Assembly (NCBI GenBank): GCA_902801625.1
Contig: CADCJI010000005.1
Coordinates: 124,001 to 188,000, forward strand
DNA length: 64,000 nucleotides
Direction of reading: 5' to 3'
Source: an uncultured Bacteroidia bacterium
GTDB taxonomy: Bacteria > Bacteroidota > Bacteroidia > Bacteroidales > F082
Shown here: one piece after another, positions 1 through 8,051 of the stretch
How positions within the stretch are numbered: the first letter of the stretch is position 1
How the letters are laid out: every line of letters starts with the position of its first letter
Position numbers and translations under genes: made by a program
The notes under the pieces: model-generated
What the model was told of the DNA's origin: nothing
Databases searched by the model: none
What the model saw: the letters and a program-made list of their open reading frames with translations, nothing else

Positions 1-27
1 GTCTCTACCCATTTAAATCAAAGACCT

Positions 28-843
28 ATGAGAAAAAATAAAACATATCTTTTTGTCCTAGCTATGGCTTTGTTGTGCCTTACGGGTTGTGTCAAGGACT
101 ATAGTATTGTGGTTTCATCTCAAGACCTTCGTTTTGGGTTGCAGTCTGAGAGCCAAACGATTACCATCAATGCCAATTGCAAATGGACAATAACCAAGAA
201 TGACGATGCCGATTGGTATACCATTTCTCCCATGTCGGGTCGCGCCAAAGACAGTATTGTTACGGTCACCGTTAAGGATTATAGCGGAGGCGATTTCCGT
301 GGTTCTTCTTTTGTCGTCAATTCGCCTGGCGGTCACGTCTATCGTACGGTTTTCATCAGCCAAAACAAGCTTGACTTCGATGGTTTGGTTAACAAGGTGT
401 TTGGCTTGACCACCTTAGAGCATTGGAATACTGATTTTTATGGGCAAATTATAGAAGATGACTATGACCTTTACGAGTATGACCCCTACGATACCACAAG
501 AGGGCAGCGGATGTATTTCTTCGAGAATGGCCAGGGCATACAACGCCGCGTTCTTGAGCGATATGACAGCGTCATTTATTATCTTTTCGATTATGACTAT
601 GACAGCGATAGCAGCATTTTTCATATCGTGTTCCATTTAGATGATGGTGGACTTGAACCTTATGATCCAGAGGTGCTTTGTGCCTCCGACTCGCTTTATC
701 GTATCTTCCATGAATACAAGCCTAACTGGTGGGAACGCGCCGACATGCGTAAGGTGGGAACAATCACGCCTGATGAGAAATCAATGCTGATGCGCGCTGT
801 CAAGAACCGTAAAGGCAACGGTGGTATTTTCAAAACGGATTAA
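28..843 (+). CDS. BACON-domain lipoprotein
   Basis: 271 residues. The N terminus is a lipoprotein signal with a lipobox ending LTGC (Cys21), so the protein is probably anchored in the outer or inner membrane. Residues about 25-115 form a beta-rich segment with the WxI...N.....W.TISPMSG...D pattern of BACON/Ig-like domains, which are common in secreted Bacteroidales proteins and often bind carbohydrate or mucin. The remaining 150 residues are rich in Asp and Tyr and match no family I recognise. It ends just before a palindromic repeat and the membrane protein pair. The lipoprotein assignment is firm, the BACON call likely, the ligand unknown. Confidence 0.7.
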   Translation: MRKNKTYLFVLAMALLCLTGCVKDYSIVVSSQDLRFGLQSESQTITINANCKWTITKNDDADWYTISPMSGRAKDSIVTVTVKDYSGGDFRGSSFVVNSPGGHVYRTVFISQNKLDFDGLVNKVFGLTTLEHWNTDFYGQIIEDDYDLYEYDPYDTTRGQRMYFFENGQGIQRRVLERYDSVIYYLFDYDYDSDSSIFHIVFHLDDGGLEPYDPEVLCASDSLYRIFHEYKPNWWERADMRKVGTITPDEKSMLMRAVKNRKGNGGIFKTD

Positions 844-845
844 TT

Positions 846-873
846 GTAGAGACGTAACACGCTACGTCTCTAC
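846..873. repeat. GTAGAGACG palindrome, copy 1
   Basis: Perfect 11-bp stem (GTAGAGACGTA / TACGTCTCTAC) with a 6-nt loop. Same family as 9811-9830, 9879-9906 and 33149-33176. It follows the lipoprotein stop directly and has no U-run, so it is not an ordinary terminator. Confidence 0.85.
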
Positions 874-884
874 TTGCATAAAAC

Positions 885-2291
885 ATGAGCACCAAACTGC
901 TGAGACATATCTCCCTCATTGGCGTTGCGCTGTATTTACTTGCGCTTGTCGTCATCAGTGTAGCCTTTCGCGAGCATGCCCTCCAGCTGAAATGGATGCT
1001 GTGGGGGATAGGTGAGGTGCTGTTTTTCTTTGTGCTGACCACGGTTTTTTATCCCCGTTGGAAAAACGACGAGCCAAAAAAGTTTTGGCGCAAGGTGTTT
1101 TGGGTGGCTTTGGCCATACGTTTGCTTTACGTCATCTTTTCTTACTATTATTTCATGCACACCGTTGGGATTCACTTTGACGTTCCGGGTGATGGTTTGG
1201 GCTATTATAATAGGAGTGCAAGATTGTCGAGATACATTCGGAGTGGTGATTTCGGGTACGTCATTGATTTTATTAGGAATTATTCGTTTGGTTATTCCGA
1301 CCACGGCTATTTGATTTGGCTCACGATTCTTCATACCATATTTGGTACCAATGTTTTGGTGCCAAGGTTTTTCAAGGCTTTGATGAGTGCCTATTTGTGC
1401 ATTGTGGTCTACAAACTGGCATCTAGGACTTTTGGTGAACGCACAGGCCGTTTGGCCGCCGTGATGTGTGTCTTCATGCCCATCCTGATTCAGTTGACAG
1501 GAATGCACACCAAAGAAATGGAAATGATTTTCTTATCCATCTTAGCCCTCGAACGCATGGATTATCTTATTCGGAGCAAGAAATATACTTTTTGGAATAT
1601 TTTGTTTCCCATATTGCTCGTGGGCTTGAGCTTTGGTTTCAGGACGGTTATCGGAATGTGCCTGATTTTCGCGTTTTTGGTCTTCGTTATCTTATCACCC
1701 AGCAATTTGGTGAGCAGAAAGGGCAAAATCATCACATTTTCAATCACTGCTGTCGTGTTTCTGGTATTCCTTTTCACGGCGATTGGCAGTGAGATGAAAA
1801 TCATCTATAGAATCAATTTCAGCGGCACGGATTATATGGCCAAACGATACGAGTCAATGGGGTTGAAATATGGTGAAATCACAAAGAGCAAGTATTTGTT
1901 TCCAGGTGCGTTTGTTTTGCCTTTGTCGCCTATGCTGGAGGAAGCACCCGACCACAACAAACTGATACACGGCAGTACTTACGTTAAAAACTTTATGGCG
2001 TTTTTTGCCATGTTGGCCATAGTGATTGCCATAAGGCAGAAAAAATGGCGCGAGTTCAGCTTGATTGGCGCTTATGAGCTTTCTTATCTGGCCATAATCA
2101 TGTTCACTTTCACCTCCAATTCGGAACGGTTCCACGAGCCAGCCATTCCTTTGATTTTGGTCATGGCGGCATACGCTATGACCCATTTGCGGCGTAAGGA
2201 TTTGGTTTTGTTCTATGTGTATTGTGGCTTGCTATTCGTGGCATTATTTGCATGGAACTGGTTGAAATTGGCGGCTAGGGGATTGGTTTGA
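885..2291 (+). CDS. GT-C-like polytopic membrane protein, copy 1
   Basis: 468 residues with about ten hydrophobic segments. After the first two helices comes a loop with acidic residues (DVPGDGLGYY, about 103-112), then a block (about 165-215) RFFKALMSAYL...RTFGERTGRLAAV..FMP that resembles the ArnT/PMT-2 (GT39-like) dolichyl- or undecaprenyl-phosphate sugar transferases. A role in moving a lipid-linked sugar onto a periplasmic acceptor is inferred; no catalytic assay residue can be proven from sequence alone. The gene is the first of a tandem pair with the gene at 2314, 22 nt downstream, and likely co-transcribed. It could instead be a polysaccharide ligase or polymerase. Confidence 0.65.
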   Translation: MSTKLLRHISLIGVALYLLALVVISVAFREHALQLKWMLWGIGEVLFFFVLTTVFYPRWKNDEPKKFWRKVFWVALAIRLLYVIFSYYYFMHTVGIHFDVPGDGLGYYNRSARLSRYIRSGDFGYVIDFIRNYSFGYSDHGYLIWLTILHTIFGTNVLVPRFFKALMSAYLCIVVYKLASRTFGERTGRLAAVMCVFMPILIQLTGMHTKEMEMIFLSILALERMDYLIRSKKYTFWNILFPILLVGLSFGFRTVIGMCLIFAFLVFVILSPSNLVSRKGKIITFSITAVVFLVFLFTAIGSEMKIIYRINFSGTDYMAKRYESMGLKYGEITKSKYLFPGAFVLPLSPMLEEAPDHNKLIHGSTYVKNFMAFFAMLAIVIAIRQKKWREFSLIGAYELSYLAIIMFTFTSNSERFHEPAIPLILVMAAYAMTHLRRKDLVLFYVYCGLLFVALFAWNWLKLAARGLV

Positions 2292-2313
2292 TTTGGAATA
2301 AAACATCAAAACA

Positions 2314-3723
2314 ATGGGAAACAAACTTGTTCGACATATCTCTTACATAGGCATTGGGTTGTATTTGGCAGCCTTGCTGACGGTGAGTTTGGCGTTCAGA
2401 AGTCACGCCTTGCAACTGAAATGGATACTGTGGGGTATAGGAGAGGTCTTGTTTTTCTTCGTTCTGACCACTGTTTTTTATCCCCGTTGGAAAAGTGCTG
2501 AGACCAAAAAGTTTAAGCATAAGGTGTTTTGGACCGCCTTGGGTATCAGGGTTGTGTATGCCTTCGTGATGTGTTACTATTATTATTGGGAGACGGGTAT
2601 TGGTTTCGAGTATGGTGCAGGCGACAGTCTATGGTATCATACAACGGCAGTTCATTTGTCGAGAGCTCTTCGTGAGGGATATGTCTCTTACATTTTTCAG
2701 TATTTGAACGCATATACCATGGGCTTTTCGGAACACGGATATGTGCTTTGGCTGACTTTGATCTATAGTATATTTGGTCGCAGTTGGTTGGTGCCAAGGC
2801 TTTTCAAAGCCTTGATGCATGCCTATCTTTGTATTGTGGTTTGGAAATTGGGTACGCGTACTTTCGGCGAGCGAACGGGTCGTTTGGCTGCTGTGATGTG
2901 TGTGTTCATGCCCATCTTAATACAGACGTGTGGCTTGCATACCAAAGAAGCGGAAATGATATTCCTTTCCATCCTTGCCCTTGAACGCATGGATTACCTT
3001 ATTCGGAGTAAGAGATACACATTTTGGAATATACTGTTTCCTATTCTTTTGACAGGATTGTCTTTCGGTTTCCGTACTATCATCGGTATGTGCTTGATTT
3101 TCGCTTTCCTTGTTTTTGTGCTTTTGTCTTCAAAGGATTTGGTGGGGAATAAAGGCAAGATCATCATTTCAGCATCCGTTGTGGTTGTGTTTTTGGTCTT
3201 CTTATTCTCTCCCATAGGTAGTGAGATGAAAAACGTTTACCGTATGAAATTCAAGGATTTGACCTATCAATCTGAGAAATATGATTCGTTGGGTATGAAA
3301 CATGGTGAGTTGGCTCAAAGTTGGGTTTTGGCACCAGGGGCTTTTGTGCTTCCTTTGTCGCCTATGGTGGAGGAGAGCCCTGACAACAACAAGATGTTGC
3401 ATGGTAGCACATTCGTGAAGAACTATTTGGCCTTCTTTGCCATGTTGGCCATCGTTATTGTTTTTCGGCAGAAGAAATGGCGCGATTTCAGCCTGATTGG
3501 GGCTTACGAGTTGTCGTATTTGGCCATCATCATGTTTTCCTTTGCCGCCAATTCGGAACGGTATCACGAGCCGGCCATACCATTATTGGTATTAATGGCA
3601 GCCTATGCAATGACTCATCTTCGTCGTAAAGACTTGAAACTCTTCTATGTATACTGTGGTGTGCTTTTCGTTGCCCTGATAGCTTGGAACTGGTTGAAAT
3701 TGTCGGCACGAGGCTTAGTGTAA
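2314..3723 (+). CDS. GT-C-like polytopic membrane protein, copy 2
   Basis: 469 residues, collinear paralogue of the preceding gene. The first 60 and the last 250 residues are nearly the same, including the ILALERMDYLIRSK block and the C-terminal NWLKL.ARGLV. The main differences lie in the loop region (about 80-125: FEYGAGDSLWYH against FDVPGDGLGYYN) and around 290-330, which are predicted outside the membrane. Synonymous differences are frequent, so this is a true duplication rather than an assembly artefact. Divergence concentrated in exposed loops suggests different acceptor or donor specificity. Function as for copy 1; the stop lies 60 nt before tRNA-Cys. Confidence 0.65.
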   Translation: MGNKLVRHISYIGIGLYLAALLTVSLAFRSHALQLKWILWGIGEVLFFFVLTTVFYPRWKSAETKKFKHKVFWTALGIRVVYAFVMCYYYYWETGIGFEYGAGDSLWYHTTAVHLSRALREGYVSYIFQYLNAYTMGFSEHGYVLWLTLIYSIFGRSWLVPRLFKALMHAYLCIVVWKLGTRTFGERTGRLAAVMCVFMPILIQTCGLHTKEAEMIFLSILALERMDYLIRSKRYTFWNILFPILLTGLSFGFRTIIGMCLIFAFLVFVLLSSKDLVGNKGKIIISASVVVVFLVFLFSPIGSEMKNVYRMKFKDLTYQSEKYDSLGMKHGELAQSWVLAPGAFVLPLSPMVEESPDNNKMLHGSTFVKNYLAFFAMLAIVIVFRQKKWRDFSLIGAYELSYLAIIMFSFAANSERYHEPAIPLLVLMAAYAMTHLRRKDLKLFYVYCGVLFVALIAWNWLKLSARGLV

Positions 3724-3763
3724 AAAATTTCAAAGAAAAACCTTGCGGTTTGCCAAAAAGTCG

Positions 3764-3771
3764 TATCTTTG
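3764..3771 (+). promoter_or_regulatory. Promoter of tRNA-Cys
   Basis: TATCTTTG matches the Bacteroidota -7 consensus TAnnTTTG, 13 nt before the mature tRNA; a TTGCGG -33-like element lies at about 3743. Confidence 0.6.
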
Positions 3772-3783
3772 CAGCCGCAAAAG

Positions 3784-3854
3784 GGTACCTTGCCCGAGTG
3801 GTTAGGGATCGGTCTGCAAAACCGGGGACGGCGGTTCGAGTCCGCCAGGTACCT
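3784..3854 (+). tRNA. tRNA-Cys (anticodon GCA)
   Basis: Complete cloverleaf. Acceptor GGTACCT pairs with AGGTACC (3847-3853), discriminator base T at 3854. Anticodon stem TCGGT/ACCGG with loop CTGCAAA gives anticodon GCA. T arm GGCGG-TTCGAGT-CCGCC is intact. CCA is not encoded. It has its own promoter and is followed at once by a terminator, so it is a single-gene transcription unit. Confidence 0.95.
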
Positions 3855-3856
3855 CA

Positions 3857-3886
3857 AAAGCCTGCTGAGTTTCGGCAGGCTTTTTT
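3857..3886 (+). terminator. Terminator of tRNA-Cys
   Basis: Hairpin AGCCTGC (3859-3865) / GCAGGCT (3875-3881) followed by a run of T. Confidence 0.85.
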
Positions 3887-4099
3887 AGTGTCTTTTCCCT
3901 TTAAGTTTCGCGCATCCTTATGAGATGTAAGAGGTTGATTATAGTTGTTTTGTTGAACGATAATCCTTTGGGATTGTTCAGATTCCCATAGAAAGTCATG
4001 TCTGGTTTAAATAAGTTTGTTGTTTTTAGCATTCCATAAGGATGCACCATAACTTGTAAAATTTTAATACTATTTTTTTCATCAACAGAACATTTTACT
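3887..4099. repeat. Intergenic stretch with decayed REP-like palindromes
   Basis: No gene seen. Two degenerate palindromes, GCATCCTTATGAGATG (about 3911-3926) and ATTCCATAAGGATGCAC (about 4031-4047), resemble the GCATCCC..GGGATGC family around the RAYT gene at 21 kb. The rest is AT-rich sequence without visible structure. Confidence 0.4.
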
Positions 4100-4107
4100 A
4101 TTTTTGC
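4100..4107 (+). promoter_or_regulatory. Promoter copied from glnS type
   Basis: TATTTTTG -7 box exactly 32 nt before the ATG at 4132. The glnS gene has the same box at the same distance (8020 to 8052). Confidence 0.6.
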
Positions 4108-4206
4108 AAATCATAATTAAAAAATAGACTTATGACAAGCCAAAAAGAAAAAAAAGTATTGGAAAAGAAATCGTTCAATCCTATTGAAACAAATGTAAAA
4201 AAGGTG
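4100..4206 (+). repeat. Duplicated glnS promoter and 5' coding end
   Basis: This stretch aligns without gaps to 8020-8126: same -7 box, the shared 12-mer gacttatgacaa over the ATG, and about three quarters identity through the first 24 codons. Peptides MTSQKEKKVLEKKSFNPIET and MTNPEEEKVTEKKSLNFIEA match at 13 of 20 positions. Similarity fades after about codon 25. Confidence 0.75.
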
Positions 4207-6477
4207 AGTGGCAGTATGAAGCATGTTATTGCAAATGTGCGAAACACTCAACATGACAGTATGAAAAACAATCGATATAAACAAATTGTCACCTGGATCT
4301 TGCTGTTGTTTCCAATGATGGTACATGCCCAATTGTTGGTAACCTCAGCGGATGAATTACAAGGATGGAATGCGGATAGCCTTGTAAGAAATATTTTTCT
4401 AAATTCAGGAGTGCAAGTGTCTAATGTGAAATTCAATGGCTCAATGGACACCATCTTTTGCAACAACATTGGGACTTTTGAAACTGGAAGTACACCTACC
4501 AATTTGGGAATAGAATCTGGAATTATCATTGCAACAGGTAATGTCAATGTTGCTGTAGGACCGAACAATAATACTGGTCATCATATAGCCACTAACTGTG
4601 ATTCATATTATGATTTAAGTATAGATAATATTGCAACTGATGAAATCCATGATGTCGCTGTTTTGGAGTTTGATTTCGTTCCTTGGGATAGTGTCTTGAC
4701 GTTTAATTATGTATTTGGTTCAGAAGAATACCCAGAATATGTAAATGCAGAATGGAACGATGTCTTTGGATTCTTTGTTTCAGGACCAAAACCCACAGGT
4801 GGTTATTATGTTAACCAAAACATGGCTCTCATTCCCAACACCAATGATTATGTCAGCATCAACAATGTGAACCAATACCAAAATTCGGAGTTTTATATTA
4901 ACAACTCAGGAGGAACCACCATACAGTTCGATGGTTTTACCACTGTACTAGAAGTACGTTTCGATGTGGTTCCTTTGGGTAATTACCATCTCAAAATGGC
5001 TATTTGTGATGTGGGCGATATCTTCAGAGATTCTGGAGTTTTTCTGCAATCAAAGAGTCTCTCGACAAACGCTGCGGTACTCTTTGTTGATGGCCAGCCA
5101 TCAATGGAACACCCAGAGGGCTTTGATGTTTGCGAGAACGACCTTGTTCAATTCAACGTGAATCTCAATTTTACCCCATCCAATATTATATGGAACTTTG
5201 GAGACGGCGGAACGGGTAATGGCAACCCCACTTCCCATCTCTACACAAATGGTTCTGGCGACTATGAGGTAATATGTGACATCTACGAACAAATCCAAGG
5301 TCAAGACAGCCTTGTCTTGACCCTATCTACTCAGATTCATGTCCACGAAGGTTCCCAATCCGAAATGTGGCATGACACTTGTGATTTCTATACATGTTGT
5401 GGTCAAACTTTCACAGAGTCTGGCTATTATGTTGTCAATGGCCAAACCACCTACGGCTGTGATAGTACCATATTACTTCATCTCACCATCAACTATAGTG
5501 ATACTACTATCCTATACGATACCGCCTGTGATTCTTACTATTGGTACAATAACCATATTACCCAATCTGGCGTTTATGAGCATTTGGAACATAACTCCGC
5601 AAGATGTGATAGCCTTATCATACTGAATCTTACTATATATAGCACCTACAGTCAAGAAGAGGAAGTTGCCGCTTGCGATAGCTATTATTGGAGGGGTAAT
5701 GAATATACACATAGTGGTACCTTTAGTGATGTGAGTTCTGGTCCGTTAGGATGCGACAGCACGTTTGTCCTTCATCTCACCATTGGACAAAGCTATGACA
5801 TCAATCTCAACGATACCGTTTGTGACTTTTATCCGTGGGCTTCCACCCCGGATGGTTTTCTCACCCAGTCTGGACATTATTCTTTCGCAGGTCAAAGCAT
5901 GAGTGGGTGCGATAGTATTGTTGACCTTGACCTTATTGTCCATCAAACTCCAAAACTTGAAATTCTCGGTCTTACGGAAGTCGCCATTTCCACAGATCTT
6001 TGGCCTGGCATTTATAACTATTGCCTTGCTGATTCTGCCGAACTACATGGTTGCAATATCTATTGGTCGTGCTCCAACCCCGATTGGATAGTGATGCCGA
6101 CGACCGACCCCGTCTGGTGCAAGCTCATTGCCAAAAGTCTCGGACAAGCCACACTCACAGCTACCTCCGATTGCGGCTATGGCTGCGACACACTATGTTC
6201 TTTGGATATTAACGCTTCCTATTTCGATGTTGACGAGACTGAGGCACAAACAATAATCCTTTTTCCTAATCCCACGCAGGGACAAGTCACCATTCAAGCT
6301 CCACAACTACGACATGTCAAGTTTTATAACATGTATGGGGTGGTATGCAAAGACTTATCTTTTGAGTCGCCTGACATGGTGAACATAGACATCAACGACC
6401 TCGCCCAAGGATTCTACATCGTGGAAATCGTCACGGTTCAGGGAAAGACATCCAAAAAATTATTCGTATTAGAATGA
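4132..6477 (+). CDS. Choice-of-anchor L, PKD and T9SS sorting protein
   Basis: 781 residues if started at 4132. The real signal peptide begins at Met44 (4261: MKNNRYKQIVTWILLLF...VHAQ); the first 24 residues are a copy of the GlnRS N terminus, so either start is possible. Residues about 70-310 look like a choice-of-anchor L domain (VFGSEEYPEYV..EWNDVFGFFVSGP). A PKD-like motif WNFGDGG follows near 360. Then come four tandem modules of about 45 residues, each CDxYxW...SG.Y...GCDS...LxLTI. The C terminus (about 705-781, PNPTQGQVTI...GFYIVEI...KLFVLE) is a type A T9SS sorting domain. Expected on the cell surface or secreted. It overlaps the next gene by 4 nt. Confidence 0.8.
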   Translation: MTSQKEKKVLEKKSFNPIETNVKKVSGSMKHVIANVRNTQHDSMKNNRYKQIVTWILLLFPMMVHAQLLVTSADELQGWNADSLVRNIFLNSGVQVSNVKFNGSMDTIFCNNIGTFETGSTPTNLGIESGIIIATGNVNVAVGPNNNTGHHIATNCDSYYDLSIDNIATDEIHDVAVLEFDFVPWDSVLTFNYVFGSEEYPEYVNAEWNDVFGFFVSGPKPTGGYYVNQNMALIPNTNDYVSINNVNQYQNSEFYINNSGGTTIQFDGFTTVLEVRFDVVPLGNYHLKMAICDVGDIFRDSGVFLQSKSLSTNAAVLFVDGQPSMEHPEGFDVCENDLVQFNVNLNFTPSNIIWNFGDGGTGNGNPTSHLYTNGSGDYEVICDIYEQIQGQDSLVLTLSTQIHVHEGSQSEMWHDTCDFYTCCGQTFTESGYYVVNGQTTYGCDSTILLHLTINYSDTTILYDTACDSYYWYNNHITQSGVYEHLEHNSARCDSLIILNLTIYSTYSQEEEVAACDSYYWRGNEYTHSGTFSDVSSGPLGCDSTFVLHLTIGQSYDINLNDTVCDFYPWASTPDGFLTQSGHYSFAGQSMSGCDSIVDLDLIVHQTPKLEILGLTEVAISTDLWPGIYNYCLADSAELHGCNIYWSCSNPDWIVMPTTDPVWCKLIAKSLGQATLTATSDCGYGCDTLCSLDINASYFDVDETEAQTIILFPNPTQGQVTIQAPQLRHVKFYNMYGVVCKDLSFESPDMVNIDINDLAQGFYIVEIVTVQGKTSKKLFVLE

Positions 6478-7145
6478 CAATCATTAGGAAAACGGTTATC
6501 ATCTTGGCAATCGCTGTCAACATCGTGTTAGCGATGACCCAATGCAAAAAGGAATCGACAGCAGGAGACTCCATCATATTGTTAGGAACAGAGAATTATG
6601 TGAAGAAACTGACGGAAATCATTCCTGAAGAATGGCAAAATGACTTTTTTACTTATTACGGAGAAATACCTCAAGGGTACATACCTCCTAATATTGAAGG
6701 GGAATATGCCATCAGTCCCAAACAATTCGTTTATTCCAATTTCGTTGATTTATTCGGTGATTTGGATATGCATTTGAAAGTCACAGACCAGCATAACAGA
6801 GTGGCCACTGTTGAATTTCATGAGGGTGAGACCTTGCGTACAGACACTGCGTATATTATGGGTTCTAAACAAAACTTCAGTTTGTATTTTGAAGAAAAAA
6901 GAGTGCTGGACTTTTATGGGATCCTTACTTCAGTAAAACGAGTTGTTTTAATCACAGGCGAAAAGGCTCCGGAAGGAATCAAGAAGCTTCGTTTTGGCAG
7001 TTTGATTTTGGATGCAAGTGAAGAAGTGAATCCTTTCTTTGGGACTTTTGTTCCAGGGTGGTTTTTTATCTACAAGGATCAAGACGGTTTGGCAGAAAAC
7101 TGCCATTGGTTTGGTCAGAAAGGAGGGGACGAAGCTCATGAATAG
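6474..7145 (+). CDS. Hypothetical lipoprotein
   Basis: 223 residues. N-terminal hydrophobic helix ends in a lipobox-like MTQC (Cys24). The body is mixed alpha/beta with no family I recognise. Its ATG overlaps the stop of the anchor-L gene (ATGA), and its end overlaps the next gene by 8 nt. Translational coupling with both suggests that the three proteins act together at the outer membrane, perhaps as surface protein, lipoprotein and barrel. That functional link is inference. Base composition is AT-rich like its two partners. Confidence 0.6.
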   Translation: MTIIRKTVIILAIAVNIVLAMTQCKKESTAGDSIILLGTENYVKKLTEIIPEEWQNDFFTYYGEIPQGYIPPNIEGEYAISPKQFVYSNFVDLFGDLDMHLKVTDQHNRVATVEFHEGETLRTDTAYIMGSKQNFSLYFEEKRVLDFYGILTSVKRVVLITGEKAPEGIKKLRFGSLILDASEEVNPFFGTFVPGWFFIYKDQDGLAENCHWFGQKGGDEAHE

Positions 7146-7956
7146 ATGGTTTTTCGTAACGTTTCTTTTCTTTTTATGTGTATGGAATTGCTCTGCGCAA
7201 AAGCCTTTCATTCCGTCGGCAAAAGGCTTGAGGCCAAAAGTCAGCAACGGTGTCGTTTATGGTGTCAAAATTGGTGCAAACAGCACGAGGCTTTACTATA
7301 CGAATCCTCATTTAAGCATGTTACCGCACGACCTCATGATAGGACCAACAGCGAGTGTTTTCATAGAGATTCCTTTTCTTTATGTGTTTTCCATCGCCCC
7401 AGAATTGAATGTCCAACAAAAAGGAGGTGCAACGTCTTATATCTACGAACAAAACTACCATGTGGAATACAAACTGAAGGCCATGTATGCTTCAGCCCGT
7501 ATTCCATTATTGCTTTATGTCCCCATATCCGATTATTTCAAGCCTTACGTTTTCGGTGCCGCAGAAATAGGAAAAGCCATCGGAGGCTCCATTTCCTTGT
7601 CACAACCTGGACTTGAAATACCCGAGGTATCCTTACCAATTTCTGCATCCAATATAAACGAATGGTATTGGGGACCATTAGTTGGAGCTGGCTTTAGGGT
7701 GAATTTACCTTTTCCTCACTTCACTTTGGTAATGAAACTGGATGCTGCTTATAGCTTGGGATTGTCCGACAGCTTTTCCATGCAAGAGCATAATGAGACG
7801 GTTATACCGACAAATATCCACGCCTACAATCACCAAGGTGTACGCTTACTCAGAGGTATTGAACTCGGTTTTGGTATAGGCTTTACTCCAGCAAAAAGGA
7901 GTGTTTGTGACCAATTCAACTCATCTTACAAAGGGCGAATCATATCTTTCGATTGA
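7138..7956 (+). CDS. PorT-like outer membrane beta-barrel protein
   Basis: 272 residues from the ATG at 7138, chosen because a clean signal peptide (MNRWFFVTFLFFLCVWNCSAQ region, cleavage after SA-Q) begins there. An upstream in-frame start at 7039 would add 33 residues inside the previous gene. Alternating aromatic and polar strands (TASVFIEIPFLYVFSIAPEL, ARIPLLLYVPISDYFKPYVF, GWY/GAGF) fit the PorT/outer membrane beta-barrel family. The start overlaps the lipoprotein stop by 8 nt. Probable third member of the 4132-7956 unit. The exact ligand or role is unknown. Confidence 0.65.
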   Translation: MNRWFFVTFLFFLCVWNCSAQKPFIPSAKGLRPKVSNGVVYGVKIGANSTRLYYTNPHLSMLPHDLMIGPTASVFIEIPFLYVFSIAPELNVQQKGGATSYIYEQNYHVEYKLKAMYASARIPLLLYVPISDYFKPYVFGAAEIGKAIGGSISLSQPGLEIPEVSLPISASNINEWYWGPLVGAGFRVNLPFPHFTLVMKLDAAYSLGLSDSFSMQEHNETVIPTNIHAYNHQGVRLLRGIELGFGIGFTPAKRSVCDQFNSSYKGRIISFD

Positions 7957-8019
7957 GCAAAATTTGGTTAGTTTGAAAAACAGTTCGACAAATAAACATA
8001 ATACAATTCAACAATTTTT

Positions 8020-8027
8020 TATTTTTG
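8020..8027 (+). promoter_or_regulatory. Promoter of glnS
   Basis: TATTTTTG -7 box, 32 nt before the glnS ATG. Confidence 0.7.
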
Positions 8028-8051
8028 CGCCTTAATTCAAATCATTGACTT

